In this document: positions 1-8,492 of the stretch, piece by piece
How the letters are laid out: each line of letters starts with the position of its first letter
Numbering within the stretch: the first letter of the stretch is position 1
Assembly (NCBI GenBank): GCA_040218875.1
Contig: JAVJQP010000153.1
Direction: 5' to 3' (one strand)
From: Coleofasciculus sp937127375
GTDB taxonomy: Bacteria > Cyanobacteriota > Cyanobacteriia > Cyanobacteriales > Coleofasciculaceae
Length of the DNA stretch: 64,000 bases
The notes under the pieces: generated by a model
What the model was told of the DNA's origin: nothing
What the model saw: only the letters and a program-made list of their open reading frames with translations
Databases searched by the model: none
Position numbers and translations under genes: made by a program

Positions 1-78
1 ATTTTTCAGAATTAATCGCCATTGCTTGTTTGACTCCTGCTGAAATTTGAGAGATTGCTAATACAGTTAAGCGTTGAG

Positions 79-633
79 TTACATCGAAGCTGCACCTGTG
101 GAAATGAGGCGTTTGAATAAGCCTTCTGTCCAGCCAGTTTCTTGAAGTACGGCGGCTGACGTGACTTCAATGTAGGCTTGTTCAATAAACGCCAGATCGA
201 TCATGCAAATTAGACTGAGGGCATCCCGTAATTCTTCATTTTTGTCTGCCTCTTTTAGCTTTTTACCCACAGCATTAACCACAATTGCCATGGCTGGAAC
301 CACATGCTGTGGTCCAATGCCAATCTGCACATGCACTAGACCAATTCGCCAGCGGCGAGCGGCATAAGCATTACCCCAATCATCCATACCTGTAAACATT
401 TCGTAAAACCATTCAGTAAAAGTTTCACGTAGGCGATGCATTCGTCCTTCTTTGGCATTCAAAATTTCGCTCATTTCTGGATCTCGTCCCAAATAAGCAT
501 AAAAATGATTTGCCATTTCTGGAGCGATGTCTTTGCCCCAAGTCGCGTTGGCTTTGAGGATTGCTTTGTCTTCATCGGTAAAGCTAATACGCTTTGCCAT
601 TTTTTCCATAAATGCATTAGCATCTAAGGTCAT
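79..633 (-). CDS. Single-domain protoglobin / globin-sensor-type haem protein
   Basis: A 184-residue protein that fits the protoglobin (globin-coupled-sensor globin) family, which binds haem and senses or handles O2, NO or CO in the cytoplasm. Visible signs are an all-helical sequence of about the right length and the segment RIGLVHVQIGIGPQHVVPAM (about residues 96-115), which matches the F-helix/FG region of sensor globins; its His in LVHV is the expected proximal haem ligand. There is no C-terminal kinase, cyclase or methyl-acceptor domain, so it is a stand-alone globin whose partner must be another protein. The ATG is preceded by AGGAG at good spacing. About 730 bp of non-coding sequence lies upstream. 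Ligand and partner are unknown. Confidence 0.8.
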   Translation of the reverse strand: MTLDANAFMEKMAKRISFTDEDKAILKANATWGKDIAPEMANHFYAYLGRDPEMSEILNAKEGRMHRLRETFTEWFYEMFTGMDDWGNAYAARRWRIGLVHVQIGIGPQHVVPAMAIVVNAVGKKLKEADKNEELRDALSLICMIDLAFIEQAYIEVTSAAVLQETGWTEGLFKRLISTGAASM

Positions 634-1367
634 AGTTTTCTCCTAGCATTATGAACTTTTAATCTTCTTTATTAATAACAAATAATTTTTGTGTTTGTCC
701 ATATTTTTTTGTGTTGTTTTTGTAAAGAAACTTTGATGTATGAAATTAGGCAGCACATTTTATTTAAATACCCAATTAAAAGTAAGGCATGGTATTTAAA
801 TAAACTGAATACAACGCACGTTTAGAATTGTGATTGAATTCAAAGGTATTCAAGTATTAGGAAATAGATGGCAAATAGAATAAATACTATTGTATCTTGC
901 TAGGCTCATGCAGAACTTTATCAGCCTAGACTAATGCTGTGTTAACACTAATACGGTTACACAAACTAAATCTGCCTTAAACCTTTGCCACTGACAAAGG
1001 ACAAAAGACATAACGTTCCTGACATTACCTTTTTTCGTGGGTTAGCAGATAAGTCCGGAGGTTAGCTCAAATTAGTATTGTGGTTATCTCTAGTCTTGTC
1101 TCCAGATATACAGTTTCGCTTATGTATATTTTTATTATTTGTCATCATAATTTAAGGATACTTCGCTTTTGCTGCACGGAAGGGGAAGCAGGGGGAGCAG
1201 GGACACCCTCGCTGAAAATTAGGATTGGCAAGGGTTGTGGCTTAAGTTGACACCAATGCTGAAAGCCCCTCCCCTTGCAGGAGAGGGGTCTGAGGGGGCT
1301 GACGCCCCAGTTAATTGACCAGCAGTATCCTGGAAAAAGTCAGGGTGTGGGTAAGAGACTGACCGAA
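634..1367. other. Intergenic region, about 730 bp, AT-rich, with one palindromic repeat
   Basis: No convincing gene is seen on either strand. The part next to the globin gene is AT-rich and probably holds its promoter. At about 1264-1300 there is a G/C-rich palindromic stretch (CCCCTCCCCTTGCAGGAGAG followed by GGGTCTGAGGGGG), a relative of which recurs at 27976-28017, so it is a dispersed small palindrome just downstream of the roadblock gene. Confidence 0.6.
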
Positions 1368-1739
1368 TTAACCCAAACTGACTTTAATCTGGGTAACAGT
1401 TCGACCTATATCCAAGTTGAGAGCGCCTTGTTTGGCATCTTTCCCAGCCAGAACGATGAAAACGGCTTCTGGACCGCAATCGGTCATAATGCTGTAGCCA
1501 TCATCACCTTCGACTAAAATACGACTGGTTAGACCTCCCAAGAGTTCTTTGGAAATCCGTTCACCCAGAGACAGCATGGTGGCGGACATTGCTGAGATAC
1601 GCTCTTCAGCCACTGAACCCGGTAAGCTAGACGCCAGGGGTAAACCATCAGGCGTGACAATCGCAGCACCGATCACATCAGTTGTCGTTGAGACAAAATT
1701 CTGAACCAGGTGACTCAGTTTCTGAGTATTGATTCCCAT
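1368..1739 (-). CDS. Roadblock/LC7 domain protein (MglB-like)
   Basis: A 123-residue protein made of a single roadblock/LC7 domain. The pattern GAAIVTPDGLPLASSLPG (about residues 24-41) followed by a long helix and the strand-loop-strand YSIMTDCGPEAVFIVLAG is characteristic of the fold. In bacteria such proteins act as dimeric regulators of small Ras-like GTPases (MglB type) or as polarity and signalling scaffolds; no GTPase gene is visible in this window. AGGAG lies about 10 nt before the ATG. It lies 222 bp downstream of the V4R-like gene at 1962-2432 on the same strand, so the two could be co-transcribed, although the gap allows a separate promoter. Confidence 0.8.
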   Translation of the reverse strand: MGINTQKLSHLVQNFVSTTTDVIGAAIVTPDGLPLASSLPGSVAEERISAMSATMLSLGERISKELLGGLTSRILVEGDDGYSIMTDCGPEAVFIVLAGKDAKQGALNLDIGRTVTQIKVSLG

Positions 1740-1961
1740 TTTTGTGTTTCTCCTTAACGTTAATAGAGGACAATGAAGTTAAGTTATGTAACTAGGACAA
1801 GCATGGCTGACTGGTTCGATGTTAATATCCTTTACTTCTGGGTTTTAGCCCAAACGGTAAGGCTACCCAGTCAGCTCATGATGAACAAATGAAATGGCGG
1901 CTAAAAGAAGGTTTGCTGAGTGTGATAGCAGGGCAATCCTCATTAGCTGCTTTTTGTTGAA

Positions 1962-2432
1962 TTACTCAACAGTAATAAACTCGAACAAGTCGTAAGAGTC
2001 ACCTCGAAGGACTGATTTTGTTTGTGAACCCTTTAATTTGTGCTGAAGCAGTTCGGTTAAGACGCCCCAAACTAAACCGAGGGTAAAAGTACATTTGGGA
2101 GGTTCTTCATCAGTTCCGCCGATCGCGCAGAGGGTTTCAGTGGTATAAACCTTGACAGTGTCGCCCTCTTGCGTAATCTTGTCGATGATACACAAACGAG
2201 CGCCCTCTTCACCCAAAACTTCGGCGATTTGCTTGGTTGCATCTTCCAAGTTTTGGGTCGTCCCTTTGAACCCTAACTTTCCCGCTAGTTCTTGCCCATG
2301 CTTACGACCAGCAGCAGTCAGAGCAACGGCTGTCGCTTTTTCACCTAAGGCATCGCTCATCCCTTCAACCAGCGCCCGGAAGGATTCAATACTGCTGAAT
2401 TGTCCTAATTGATCCCGCTTGAGCTCTAACAC
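1962..2432 (-). CDS. Conserved cyanobacterial protein, possible V4R-like fold (paralogue A)
   Basis: A 156-residue protein of unknown function, closely similar along its whole length (roughly 70% by eye) to the product of 4048-4518. The most constant blocks are near the N-terminus (MLELKRD.LGQ.SSIESFRA) and the C-terminal half (ETLCAIGGT, CTFTLGLVWGVL and SVLRGDSYDLFEF). A Cys-containing helix followed by a terminal strand rich in Gly, Asp and Phe recalls V4R/haem-NO-binding-type domains, but this is a fold guess and not an identification. It starts with GTG; AAGGAG lies 6-7 nt upstream, which fixes the start. It sits upstream of the roadblock gene on the same strand. A role in small-molecule sensing or protein scaffolding is inference only. 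Confidence 0.7.
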   Translation of the reverse strand: MLELKRDQLGQFSSIESFRALVEGMSDALGEKATAVALTAAGRKHGQELAGKLGFKGTTQNLEDATKQIAEVLGEEGARLCIIDKITQEGDTVKVYTTETLCAIGGTDEEPPKCTFTLGLVWGVLTELLQHKLKGSQTKSVLRGDSYDLFEFITVE

Positions 2433-3555
2433 GTTTACTCCTTATTCTTGACAACATATAGTTAGAACACTTTATCAACCAAAAAAGTGTTTAGCAAGGC
2501 AATTATGGTGAGTTAGACTCCTCTTGTTTTGAGAATTTATTTTTGTTAAATAAATTCTTTTTTAATAGATGTCTAACTCGTTTAATATATATTGTCCTGC
2601 TGTTTCTAAAAATACTATACATATTTGATTGGTGAAATCCGGAAAATATATTTTTTTTGCTGCCCATCTAGACATTGATATTGCTGTAATTTATAATTAA
2701 TATAGTCCCAATTATGTTTGAAAAATTCCTTTTAAAAAGAGTTTTAATTTAAAATATAAACAAATATAAAAATGCAGACCTCATAGTTGCGTAAAAATAG
2801 AGTACTCGTTAATAAAGCTGTATCAACAATTCTGTGAAACTTAGTTGGTACATACATTATTAACCTGCAAGTCCCTAATAAAAATCGGGCAAGATGCTTG
2901 CACTAAGAATTATGAACTGGCAACTTTAGTATGCACCCCAGCTCCCAGACGCGCCATGGCATGTCTGGAACATGGCTTTCATTCAGGTTCAGTTGGCATC
3001 CATGCTCTTGCCCCCGTCCCTCTGCACCTCTTACCTAAAACGTTTCGCTCTACTGAGATTCTCTTCCTGTTCGATTATATTATATGCAAGACATTTGGCA
3101 AGTCTTGACACTGACTCAACCCATAGAAGCTAATAAGTAAGCTATACTATAGACATGTGTTAAAAAGGATAACACAACTCTCTATTTTTCTCTGGATCAT
3201 GGAATTTAGCCTCGAAAACTTGACACCATGTTTCAGATTTGCTAAGGAGAATCCATTCAAAAAAGAATAGTCCTAAGACTCATTAAAATCTGTTGATTAG
3301 AGGAAATCAACCATCAGGGCAAAAACTGAGACAATCCTAATAATTTTGAGTGTCTTCAGCAATACAGCCCAGGATTTGTAGAAAAACTAGCTAGTGCAGC
3401 GCACTTGAATTTAGCCAATACCTCTGAGTTCAGCGTCGCTACAGGTGTTCATTTTTCGGAAAACCCTGTAACCTGTATCCCACCTCATTACGTTATCAGC
3501 CTTTGGCATCGAACTCAGGTTAATACAACGCCGCGATTCAGCGGTAAGGTGAATT
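2433..3555. other. Long intergenic region (1.1 kb), mostly AT-rich
   Basis: No supported gene. About 2460-2830 is strongly AT-rich and is likely the promoter region of the minus-strand gene ending at 1962. A weak palindrome containing CAGACGCGCCATGGCATGTC lies near 2948, resembling the small dispersed palindromes seen elsewhere in the window. An 87-codon frame at 2845-3108 has no ribosome-binding site or recognisable sequence and was not called. Confidence 0.5.
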
Positions 3556-3834
3556 ATGTTTGAATTAATTGTGCAAAACGAGATTGTCGGGGAAATCGTG
3601 TTTACCATCGCTCCCGATGGGTTTGGTGTTATTAATCTCATCGAAGTTAAGCCTAACTGTCGAGGTAAAGGATTCGGAAATCAGCTTTTAAACGAAGCCA
3701 TCGCTCAACTTAAATGCCAAGGCGTTAAAGGAATACGTCTGACTCCGATCAAAACGAAGACTCCTTTTATCGTAGATTGGTACAAAAAGAAAGGATTTGT
3801 TTTAAACAGAGACAGGATGCTTTTAACGTTTTAA
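3556..3834 (+). CDS. Small GNAT-family N-acetyltransferase
   Basis: A 92-residue protein, short for the GNAT superfamily (usually about 140-180), but the acetyl-CoA-binding core is present: the strand LIEVKPNCRGKGFGNQLLNEAI (about residues 28-49) has the R/Q-x-x-G-x-G/A motif as RGKGFG, and the C-terminal DWYKKKGFVLNRD is the typical last helix and strand. The N-terminal strands are reduced. It would transfer an acetyl group to an unknown amine substrate. The ATG at 3556 follows an in-frame stop only two codons upstream, so the protein cannot extend further. A strong hairpin follows at 3854-3879. It lies between the two V4R-like paralogues on the opposite strand. Confidence 0.75.
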   Translation: MFELIVQNEIVGEIVFTIAPDGFGVINLIEVKPNCRGKGFGNQLLNEAIAQLKCQGVKGIRLTPIKTKTPFIVDWYKKKGFVLNRDRMLLTF

Positions 3835-3853
3835 CGGGTAATACTGAGAGTTT

Positions 3854-3879
3854 AATGGGCGCAAGGCTTTGCGCCCATT
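3854..3879 (+). terminator. Hairpin after the GNAT gene
   Basis: A nearly perfect inverted repeat (TGGGCGCAA ... TTGCGCCCA, 9-bp stem, 4-nt loop) begins 20 bp after the stop codon of the GNAT gene. The following bases are T-rich but not a clean U-tract, so it may be a weak terminator or an mRNA-stabilising stem. Confidence 0.5.
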
Positions 3880-3955
3880 CGGTTTCTGGGTGTGAGGCTA
3901 ATCTCTTCAATTAGGTGTGCCATGCCACTACTCTCCTACCTACCCATAACTAATA

Positions 3956-3981
3956 TAGAGACGTAGCATGCTACGTCTCTA
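3956..3981. repeat. Small palindromic repeat, GAGACGT-GCATGC-ACGTCTC family
   Basis: A perfect 26-bp palindrome with arms TAGAGACGTAGCA / TGCTACGTCTCTA. Copies or close variants occur at 21095-21122, twice inside the gene at 42216-46340, and at 46645-46670. This is a dispersed palindromic element rather than a gene-specific terminator. Confidence 0.8.
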
Positions 3982-4047
3982 CAAATAGCGGCTTTTATCC
4001 ATTTAGAACTCTCCTGGAAGAGAATAAAAAGCCGCCCTCTTCACAGA

Positions 4048-4518
4048 TTAAGTGAGTACAGTAAACTCAAACAAGTCGTAACTATCACCCCGGAGTACAG
4101 ATTCCGTTTGAGTTGCCTTCAGTTTCGATTGAAGTAGTTCCCCTAAGACTCCCCAAACTAGACCGAGTGTAAAAGTACACTTGGGAGGAGTTTCCTCCGT
4201 TCCACCGATAGCACAGAGGGTTTCTAAGGTGTAGACTTTGATCGAATCACCGTCCCGAACAATCCGATCAATGATGCAAAGGCGAGAACCTTTTTCTCCC
4301 AAAAGTTCCGTAATTTGTTTGGCAGCCTCATCTAAGTCTTGTTCCGAACCTTTGAAGCCCAACTTTGCAGCAACTTCCTTACCGTGCTTCCGACCCGCAG
4401 AGGTCAGTGCTACGGCTGTAGCCTTGTCTCCTAAAGCGTCTGTCATGCCTTCCACAATCGCTCGGAAGGATTCAATGCTGCTTAGTTGTCCTAGTTTATC
4501 GCGTTTTAGTTCTAACAC
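4048..4518 (-). CDS. Conserved cyanobacterial protein, possible V4R-like fold (paralogue B)
   Basis: A 156-residue paralogue of the protein at 1962-2432, the same length and alignable without gaps by eye. The two differ mostly by conservative changes in the middle helices, while ETLCAIGGT, PPKCTFTLGLVWGVL and the SVLRGDSYDLFEF ending are identical or nearly so. This pattern indicates gene duplication followed by selection on the C-terminal half. It starts with GTG preceded by AAGGAG. Both copies share the start context (GTG-TTA-GA-). It stands alone, 1.6 kb from its twin, with the GNAT gene in between on the other strand. Function unknown; the same fold caution applies. Confidence 0.7.
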   Translation of the reverse strand: MLELKRDKLGQLSSIESFRAIVEGMTDALGDKATAVALTSAGRKHGKEVAAKLGFKGSEQDLDEAAKQITELLGEKGSRLCIIDRIVRDGDSIKVYTLETLCAIGGTEETPPKCTFTLGLVWGVLGELLQSKLKATQTESVLRGDSYDLFEFTVLT

Positions 4519-4863
4519 ATTTGCTCCTTACTTTTAGGATAGATTAATGAGATGTGTTCTTCATTTATCTAGGTGTTTAGTTATACAGAAGTAATTCTAT
4601 AAGTTTCTTAATGTTTAGGCATGATTAACAACCAGGCTTCAACTAAAAAACTCTCAAGAGTTTACACTCATTTTTACATCTGTAATACTTTTAAACCATA
4701 CTAAGCCTAGCTTAAAACTCCGGAAAAAGCCCAACTTTTTCTGGTTCTATCAATCAAAAAAATTAAACGAAATATTGTTAGGTGAAAAATAATAAAAATT
4801 GAATAATTCGTTTCCCCGGAAATTTTCCAAAATATATCAACTCTAACAAATAAGGTTCAAGTT
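4519..4863. other. Intergenic region, about 345 bp
   Basis: AT-rich sequence between two minus-strand genes; presumably contains the promoter of the V4R-like gene. No repeat, RNA or small gene is recognised. Confidence 0.5.
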
Positions 4864-5964
4864 TTAGGTCAGTGGGGTCGTTTGCGAATAAATTTGGATA
4901 TTTCGACGTTGCATCGCTTGTATAAATAACTCCGTTGCCAGCGCTTGTTCAACCGACCAAACACCAGGTTGACTGAGTTGACCTGCCAAGATAAACTGGG
5001 CAATGCTGCCTGTACCGGCACCAGCCGCTGCTGCCGTATTTTCATGCACCAAGGTTGAGATAACTGTGACAGGTTTGCCAGCCTGGTACCCTGTGACTTG
5101 GGCGCGAATGGCAATTCCAATGCCACTGATGCGATCGCTAAATTGGGTCATGCGGTAGCTGAGTTGGGACAGATACTCGATATTTTTGGGTTTCCTTAAC
5201 CAATCGGCGGGAAACAGATGGGCGGTGATCCAGGTGAGGTGGTTATAAATATCGGGAATTGAACCAAACTTGGTGATCACCGTTTTCACAGGGAAGGAAT
5301 TGACAAGGGTAACGGTTTCTGGTACGTCGAACCAGTAGATACCGACCTTGCCATAAGGTTGGGGGAAATGAACCGTTTCGCGATCGCTATAGGGTTTGAC
5401 CTGACGCCACTGGTTATCAATCCACGCCTCAAAGGGGTCTGTTAACCCCAGAAACGTGGTTCGCATCACTGTGACGCCAGCGCCACCGGAACCGGCTACA
5501 CCATAACTCAGGTGAATGGTTTCTGGCTGATCTAGTTGTTCAACCGCCTGACGCACCATGCTATTGGAGATTCCCGGAAAAACCCCAGTATTGATAATCG
5601 CCGTGACACCTGCCGCCGCTGCTGCTTCGTGATCGGCGAAGGCTTTGTGAATAAAGGCGCGATTATCACTCACATCCAGATAATTTACGCCCATCTCAAT
5701 GCAAGTTTTGAGAACCGAGGCGTCGCGATAGAGAAAAGGACCGGCACAATGGATAACCAGATTATGAGACGCGATCGCACGCCTCAACCCATCCTGATCT
5801 GCTAAATCTAGACTGAGACACTGCACCTGTGGCGAAAATGCTGTCTCTGATGTCCTGTGACGCCCTGTAATCGTAATTTGTGCTTGGGTATGGGCAATGA
5901 GATCTTGCATAACATTGCTGCCGATACGTCCTCGTCCTCCCAGAATCAAAACTTGGTCTGTCAT
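4864..5964 (-). CDS. Saccharopine-dehydrogenase-like NAD(P)-dependent oxidoreductase
   Basis: A 366-residue protein whose N-terminus is a Rossmann dinucleotide-binding domain: QVLILGGRGRIGSNV (residues 4-18) carries the GxGxxG-type loop, and ITITGRHR ends the second strand with basic residues suggesting NADP preference. The following IHCAGPFLYRDASVLKTC block is typical of the saccharopine dehydrogenase N-terminal family (COG1748/COG3268). The C-terminal half fits the substrate domain. Substrate is unknown; cyanobacterial members are usually annotated only generically, and lysine metabolism should not be assumed. It is monocistronic, with a TnpB-type end fragment directly upstream in the divergent region. 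Confidence 0.75.
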   Translation of the reverse strand: MTDQVLILGGRGRIGSNVMQDLIAHTQAQITITGRHRTSETAFSPQVQCLSLDLADQDGLRRAIASHNLVIHCAGPFLYRDASVLKTCIEMGVNYLDVSDNRAFIHKAFADHEAAAAAGVTAIINTGVFPGISNSMVRQAVEQLDQPETIHLSYGVAGSGGAGVTVMRTTFLGLTDPFEAWIDNQWRQVKPYSDRETVHFPQPYGKVGIYWFDVPETVTLVNSFPVKTVITKFGSIPDIYNHLTWITAHLFPADWLRKPKNIEYLSQLSYRMTQFSDRISGIGIAIRAQVTGYQAGKPVTVISTLVHENTAAAAGAGTGSIAQFILAGQLSQPGVWSVEQALATELFIQAMQRRNIQIYSQTTPLT

Positions 5965-6059
5965 TGCCCAACTTCGTAATGTTCTTACTGAAGCTTACCA
6001 AGTCCTTTCCGGTAAGAAGACCTTCACCTTTAGTGGCGGGATGAATTGCCAGAAAAGAT

Positions 6060-6225
6060 GGTAGTATCTGTACATACCGTCGGGCGGACGGAAATTCACG
6101 CTTGAGGAGTACGGAGCATACCGTAGACATGAGTGTATAAGACCACAGTCAGGGAAACAAACCTGAACGGCAATATTCAGCCCAAGAATCCCTCGCTTTA
6201 AGCCAAGGGAGCGTCAAAGTAAATG
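6060..6225 (+). mobile_element. Stranded right end of an IS605-type (TnpB) element, possible orphan omega-RNA
   Basis: This stretch contains no gene. Its sequence, including GGAGTACGGAGCATACCGTA, then CAGTCAGGGAAACAAACCTG, and an end hairpin built from AATCCCTCGCTT and AAGCCAAGGGA followed by GCGTCAAAG, looks like the conserved 3' end and right-end hairpin of cyanobacterial IS200/IS605-family tnpB elements, as I remember them. In intact elements this part overlaps the guide (omega/reRNA) RNA. No tnpB precedes it: upstream is the start of the oxidoreductase gene on the other strand. I interpret it as a solo end left after deletion. A structured RNA of another kind is the main alternative. Confidence 0.45.
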
Positions 6226-6505
6226 TGCTTACCGAAAAAATCCGGATGGATACGGCTGGACTCGGTAAGGAGTGACGTATCTCCGCCCAAGTTGAGATAC
6301 ATTCCATCCCTGACCAATGCAGATAGCTGATCCTGTGGAAAACAGAATGAAGTTACTCAAGAGAGATATCTCTATAATCTCTCCAGAGGATAAAAACTGC
6401 CTAAAAACGACACCTCTTCTCAGTTCAAAAATTTGGCTGATTTGAATTGTCGCGGCTATACTGGCAAGGTCTGGATATTTCTGTAACGGCAGTCATAAGT
6501 AGTAT

Positions 6506-6832
6506 ATGAGTCCTGTGGTTAAAGTTGTTCAACCCTCTGGTATCTTAGATGGCACAAAAGCCGGTCAATTTCGTCAAGAAATTAGCGACCTTGTGCAATC
6601 GAATGCCGACATCGTATTGATTGATTTTCAAGACGTTACCTTTATGGATAGTTCGGGCTTAGGGGCGCTGGTTCTTGCCCTTAAGACCGTTCGTGCTGCT
6701 GGGGGAAAGCTCTTTGTTTGCTCAGTCAACGAACAGATCAAAATGTTATTTGAACTGACAAGCATGGATCGGGTGTTTGAAATCTTTCCCACACGAGAAG
6801 CGTTTGAGGAGGCTGTCTCTTCTAGTGCATAA
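6506..6832 (+). CDS. STAS-domain anti-sigma factor antagonist (RsbV/SpoIIAA type)
   Basis: A 108-residue single STAS domain protein. The segment VLIDFQDVTFMDSSGLGALV (about residues 37-56) contains the DSSGLG motif, in which a Ser is phosphorylated by the cognate anti-sigma kinase and dephosphorylated by a PP2C phosphatase. When unphosphorylated it binds the kinase and frees the target, classically a sigma factor. Partners are encoded nearby: a response regulator/PP2C phosphatase at 7137-8276 and a HATPase kinase at 8493-8936. Start ATG at 6506 with only a weak ribosome-binding site. A hairpin terminator follows about 100 bp downstream. Confidence 0.9.
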   Translation: MSPVVKVVQPSGILDGTKAGQFRQEISDLVQSNADIVLIDFQDVTFMDSSGLGALVLALKTVRAAGGKLFVCSVNEQIKMLFELTSMDRVFEIFPTREAFEEAVSSSA

Positions 6833-6930
6833 TTCTCCGGGTTAGCCCAATTTGGCAAAGCCCAGTAAGAATCCCCGTGCTGAAGAGGGAGTGTTAAGCT
6901 CCTAAGTAACGGATCACCTTTTAGTAACAA

Positions 6931-6958
6931 CCCGCCAGGAATACCAATCCTTGGCGGG
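6931..6958 (+). terminator. Hairpin terminator after the STAS gene
   Basis: Inverted repeat CCCGCCAGGA ... TCCTTGGCGGG with one bulge, about 100 bp after the STAS stop codon and followed by a short T-containing stretch. Position and stem strength suggest a terminator, though the U-tract is poor. Confidence 0.45.
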
Positions 6959-7087
6959 CAACTCTTTTATCCAAAAATGGGGTTTTATGGCTAATACCAA
7001 AATACCAAATTTTATTAAGTTGGGTACTTTTGCCCTCTGCCCTGTCCTGAAAGGGGGTAGTCAACCCAGATTAAGGACGGGAGGGAA

Positions 7088-7131
7088 TCCCCGACGTCAG
7101 CCGTTCCTTCGCCAGCTTAGGAAGTCGGGGA
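7088..7131. repeat. Inverted repeat at the end of the phosphatase gene
   Basis: TCCCCGAC and GTCGGGGA form an 8-bp stem enclosing 28 nt, ending 5 bp from the stop codon of the minus-strand gene at 7137-8276. It may act as its terminator. The surrounding sequence (GACGGGAGGGAATCCCCGAC) also resembles right-end hairpins of IS605-type elements, so it could be another end remnant. Confidence 0.4.
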
Positions 7132-7136
7132 ACCTA

Positions 7137-8276
7137 TCAATCAAAGTTAATTTCTAGCAAAGACAAATCATCATCGAAAAAGTCGTTGGGATTTAATATG
7201 TCAACGCCCTCTAAGATCGAGTTGAGATTACACGAACTATCTATCCTACACTCACCCAAAAGTTTGACGAATGAGTCAAGTCCCCAGATATTACCATCGG
7301 GTTGGTGAATCTCGTAAATCCCATCGCTGAAAATGTAAAGGGAACTGGATTCGCTGACGTCGCAGCTATCATCAACATACTCAGCCTCAAGCAGCATACC
7401 CACAGGCAGTCCAGTTGTCTTCAAGAGATTGACCTCCAGACTAGACGATGGCTTACCCGAAAATAAGACAGCTGGTGGATGTCCAGCACTGGCATAAACA
7501 AGTTGACGCTTCGTCCGATTATAGACTCCATACCAGATGGTAAAGTATTTATCGTTGCGTTCTGTCATCTGAAAGGTCTGGTTTAACCCTCGCAGAACGT
7601 CGCTGGGTTGGTAATAGTCAATATTCGGCAGGGTGCGTGCTCTCAACAGATTTAACACCGACAGCGTTGGCAAAGCTGCTCTCAAGCCATGTCCAGCCGT
7701 ATCTAACAGATAAATTGCCAGGTGTTCTGAATCCAACCAGTAGTAATCGAAGCCATCACCTCCTAATTGCCGAGATGGAATGAATCGAGAGTCAATAGTC
7801 ACAGGCGGTTCGGTCATCTGGTCTGGCAGAATGGAACGGACGTACTCCGCTGCTTCTGCGAGTTCCATTTCCAGCAAATGTTTTTGGTGCTGCAAATCGC
7901 GGCTGAGTTCATGCAGTCTCAAGCCGGAACGTACTCGCGCCTGCAACTCAGCGATTTCGATTGGCTTACAGATAAAGTCATCCGCCCCAGCATCCAGTCC
8001 CTTGACGCGATCCCCAACGGAACCGAGAGAGGTCAGCAGAATGAACATAGTGGTTGATAGTGCTGGGGTTGCCTTAATTTGACGACAGACTTCTAGTCCG
8101 TTCATCCTTGGCATAATCCAATCACAAATGACCAAAGCCGGACGCAACTGCTGCACAAGTTCAAGACCCTCTTCGCCGTTACTAGCGATGGTGACGTCAT
8201 AACCTTGGTTATGAAGCGTCCGTTTCAGCAGTATTTGAATGGCAGGGTCGTCATCAATAATTAGAATTTGGGTCAT
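7137..8276 (-). CDS. Response regulator with PP2C (SpoIIE/RsbU-type) phosphatase output
   Basis: A 379-residue protein from the ATG at 8276; a TTG nine codons upstream is possible but the receiver domain begins directly at MTQILIIDDDPAIQ. The N-terminal receiver (about 1-120) has the acidic pair in LIIDDD, the phospho-acceptor Asp in VICDWIMPRMNG and the conserved Lys in CKPIE. A short coiled linker follows (about 130-155). The C-terminal PP2C domain keeps metal-binding Asp residues in LGGDGFDYYWLD, LLDTAGHG and the final DDDLSLLE, so it should be an active Mn/Mg-dependent phosphatase. Expected role: dephosphorylate the STAS antagonist in response to a sensor kinase that is not encoded here. 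Confidence 0.9.
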   Translation of the reverse strand: MTQILIIDDDPAIQILLKRTLHNQGYDVTIASNGEEGLELVQQLRPALVICDWIMPRMNGLEVCRQIKATPALSTTMFILLTSLGSVGDRVKGLDAGADDFICKPIEIAELQARVRSGLRLHELSRDLQHQKHLLEMELAEAAEYVRSILPDQMTEPPVTIDSRFIPSRQLGGDGFDYYWLDSEHLAIYLLDTAGHGLRAALPTLSVLNLLRARTLPNIDYYQPSDVLRGLNQTFQMTERNDKYFTIWYGVYNRTKRQLVYASAGHPPAVLFSGKPSSSLEVNLLKTTGLPVGMLLEAEYVDDSCDVSESSSLYIFSDGIYEIHQPDGNIWGLDSFVKLLGECRIDSSCNLNSILEGVDILNPNDFFDDDLSLLEINFD

Positions 8277-8492
8277 GGCATCGAGATAATACAAGTCACT
8301 CAAGGAGATTGCAGATGCACGCGCTTACAACAAGAAGGAAGACTCGATGAAGCTATGGGTACTTTCATGAGAAAGTGATAAAGATCGCAAGGTCAGTGAA
8401 TAAATGGTAGAGCAAGGGATAAATCTAGGGTAGACTGGATTTTTTCACAGGGAGTATCTGTTCATTTTAATTCTGGATTTGATGTCGTTGAT

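Noticed and set aside
2845..3108. 87-codon frame on the plus strand
   Set aside because: No ribosome-binding site, no recognisable pattern, unusual composition and partly made of a dispersed palindrome; likely chance.
3400..3555. tRNA- or rRNA-like look of the sequence before the GNAT gene
   Set aside because: No cloverleaf with matching acceptor and T stems could be drawn.
4864..5964. Calling the oxidoreductase a lysine-pathway saccharopine dehydrogenase
   Set aside because: Only the NAD(P)-binding half is diagnostic; the superfamily covers many substrates, and no lysine genes are near.
5762..6130. 122-codon minus-strand frame over the oxidoreductase start and the TnpB end fragment
   Set aside because: It overlaps a conserved gene in another frame and has no recognisable sequence; the non-coding repeat explanation fits better.
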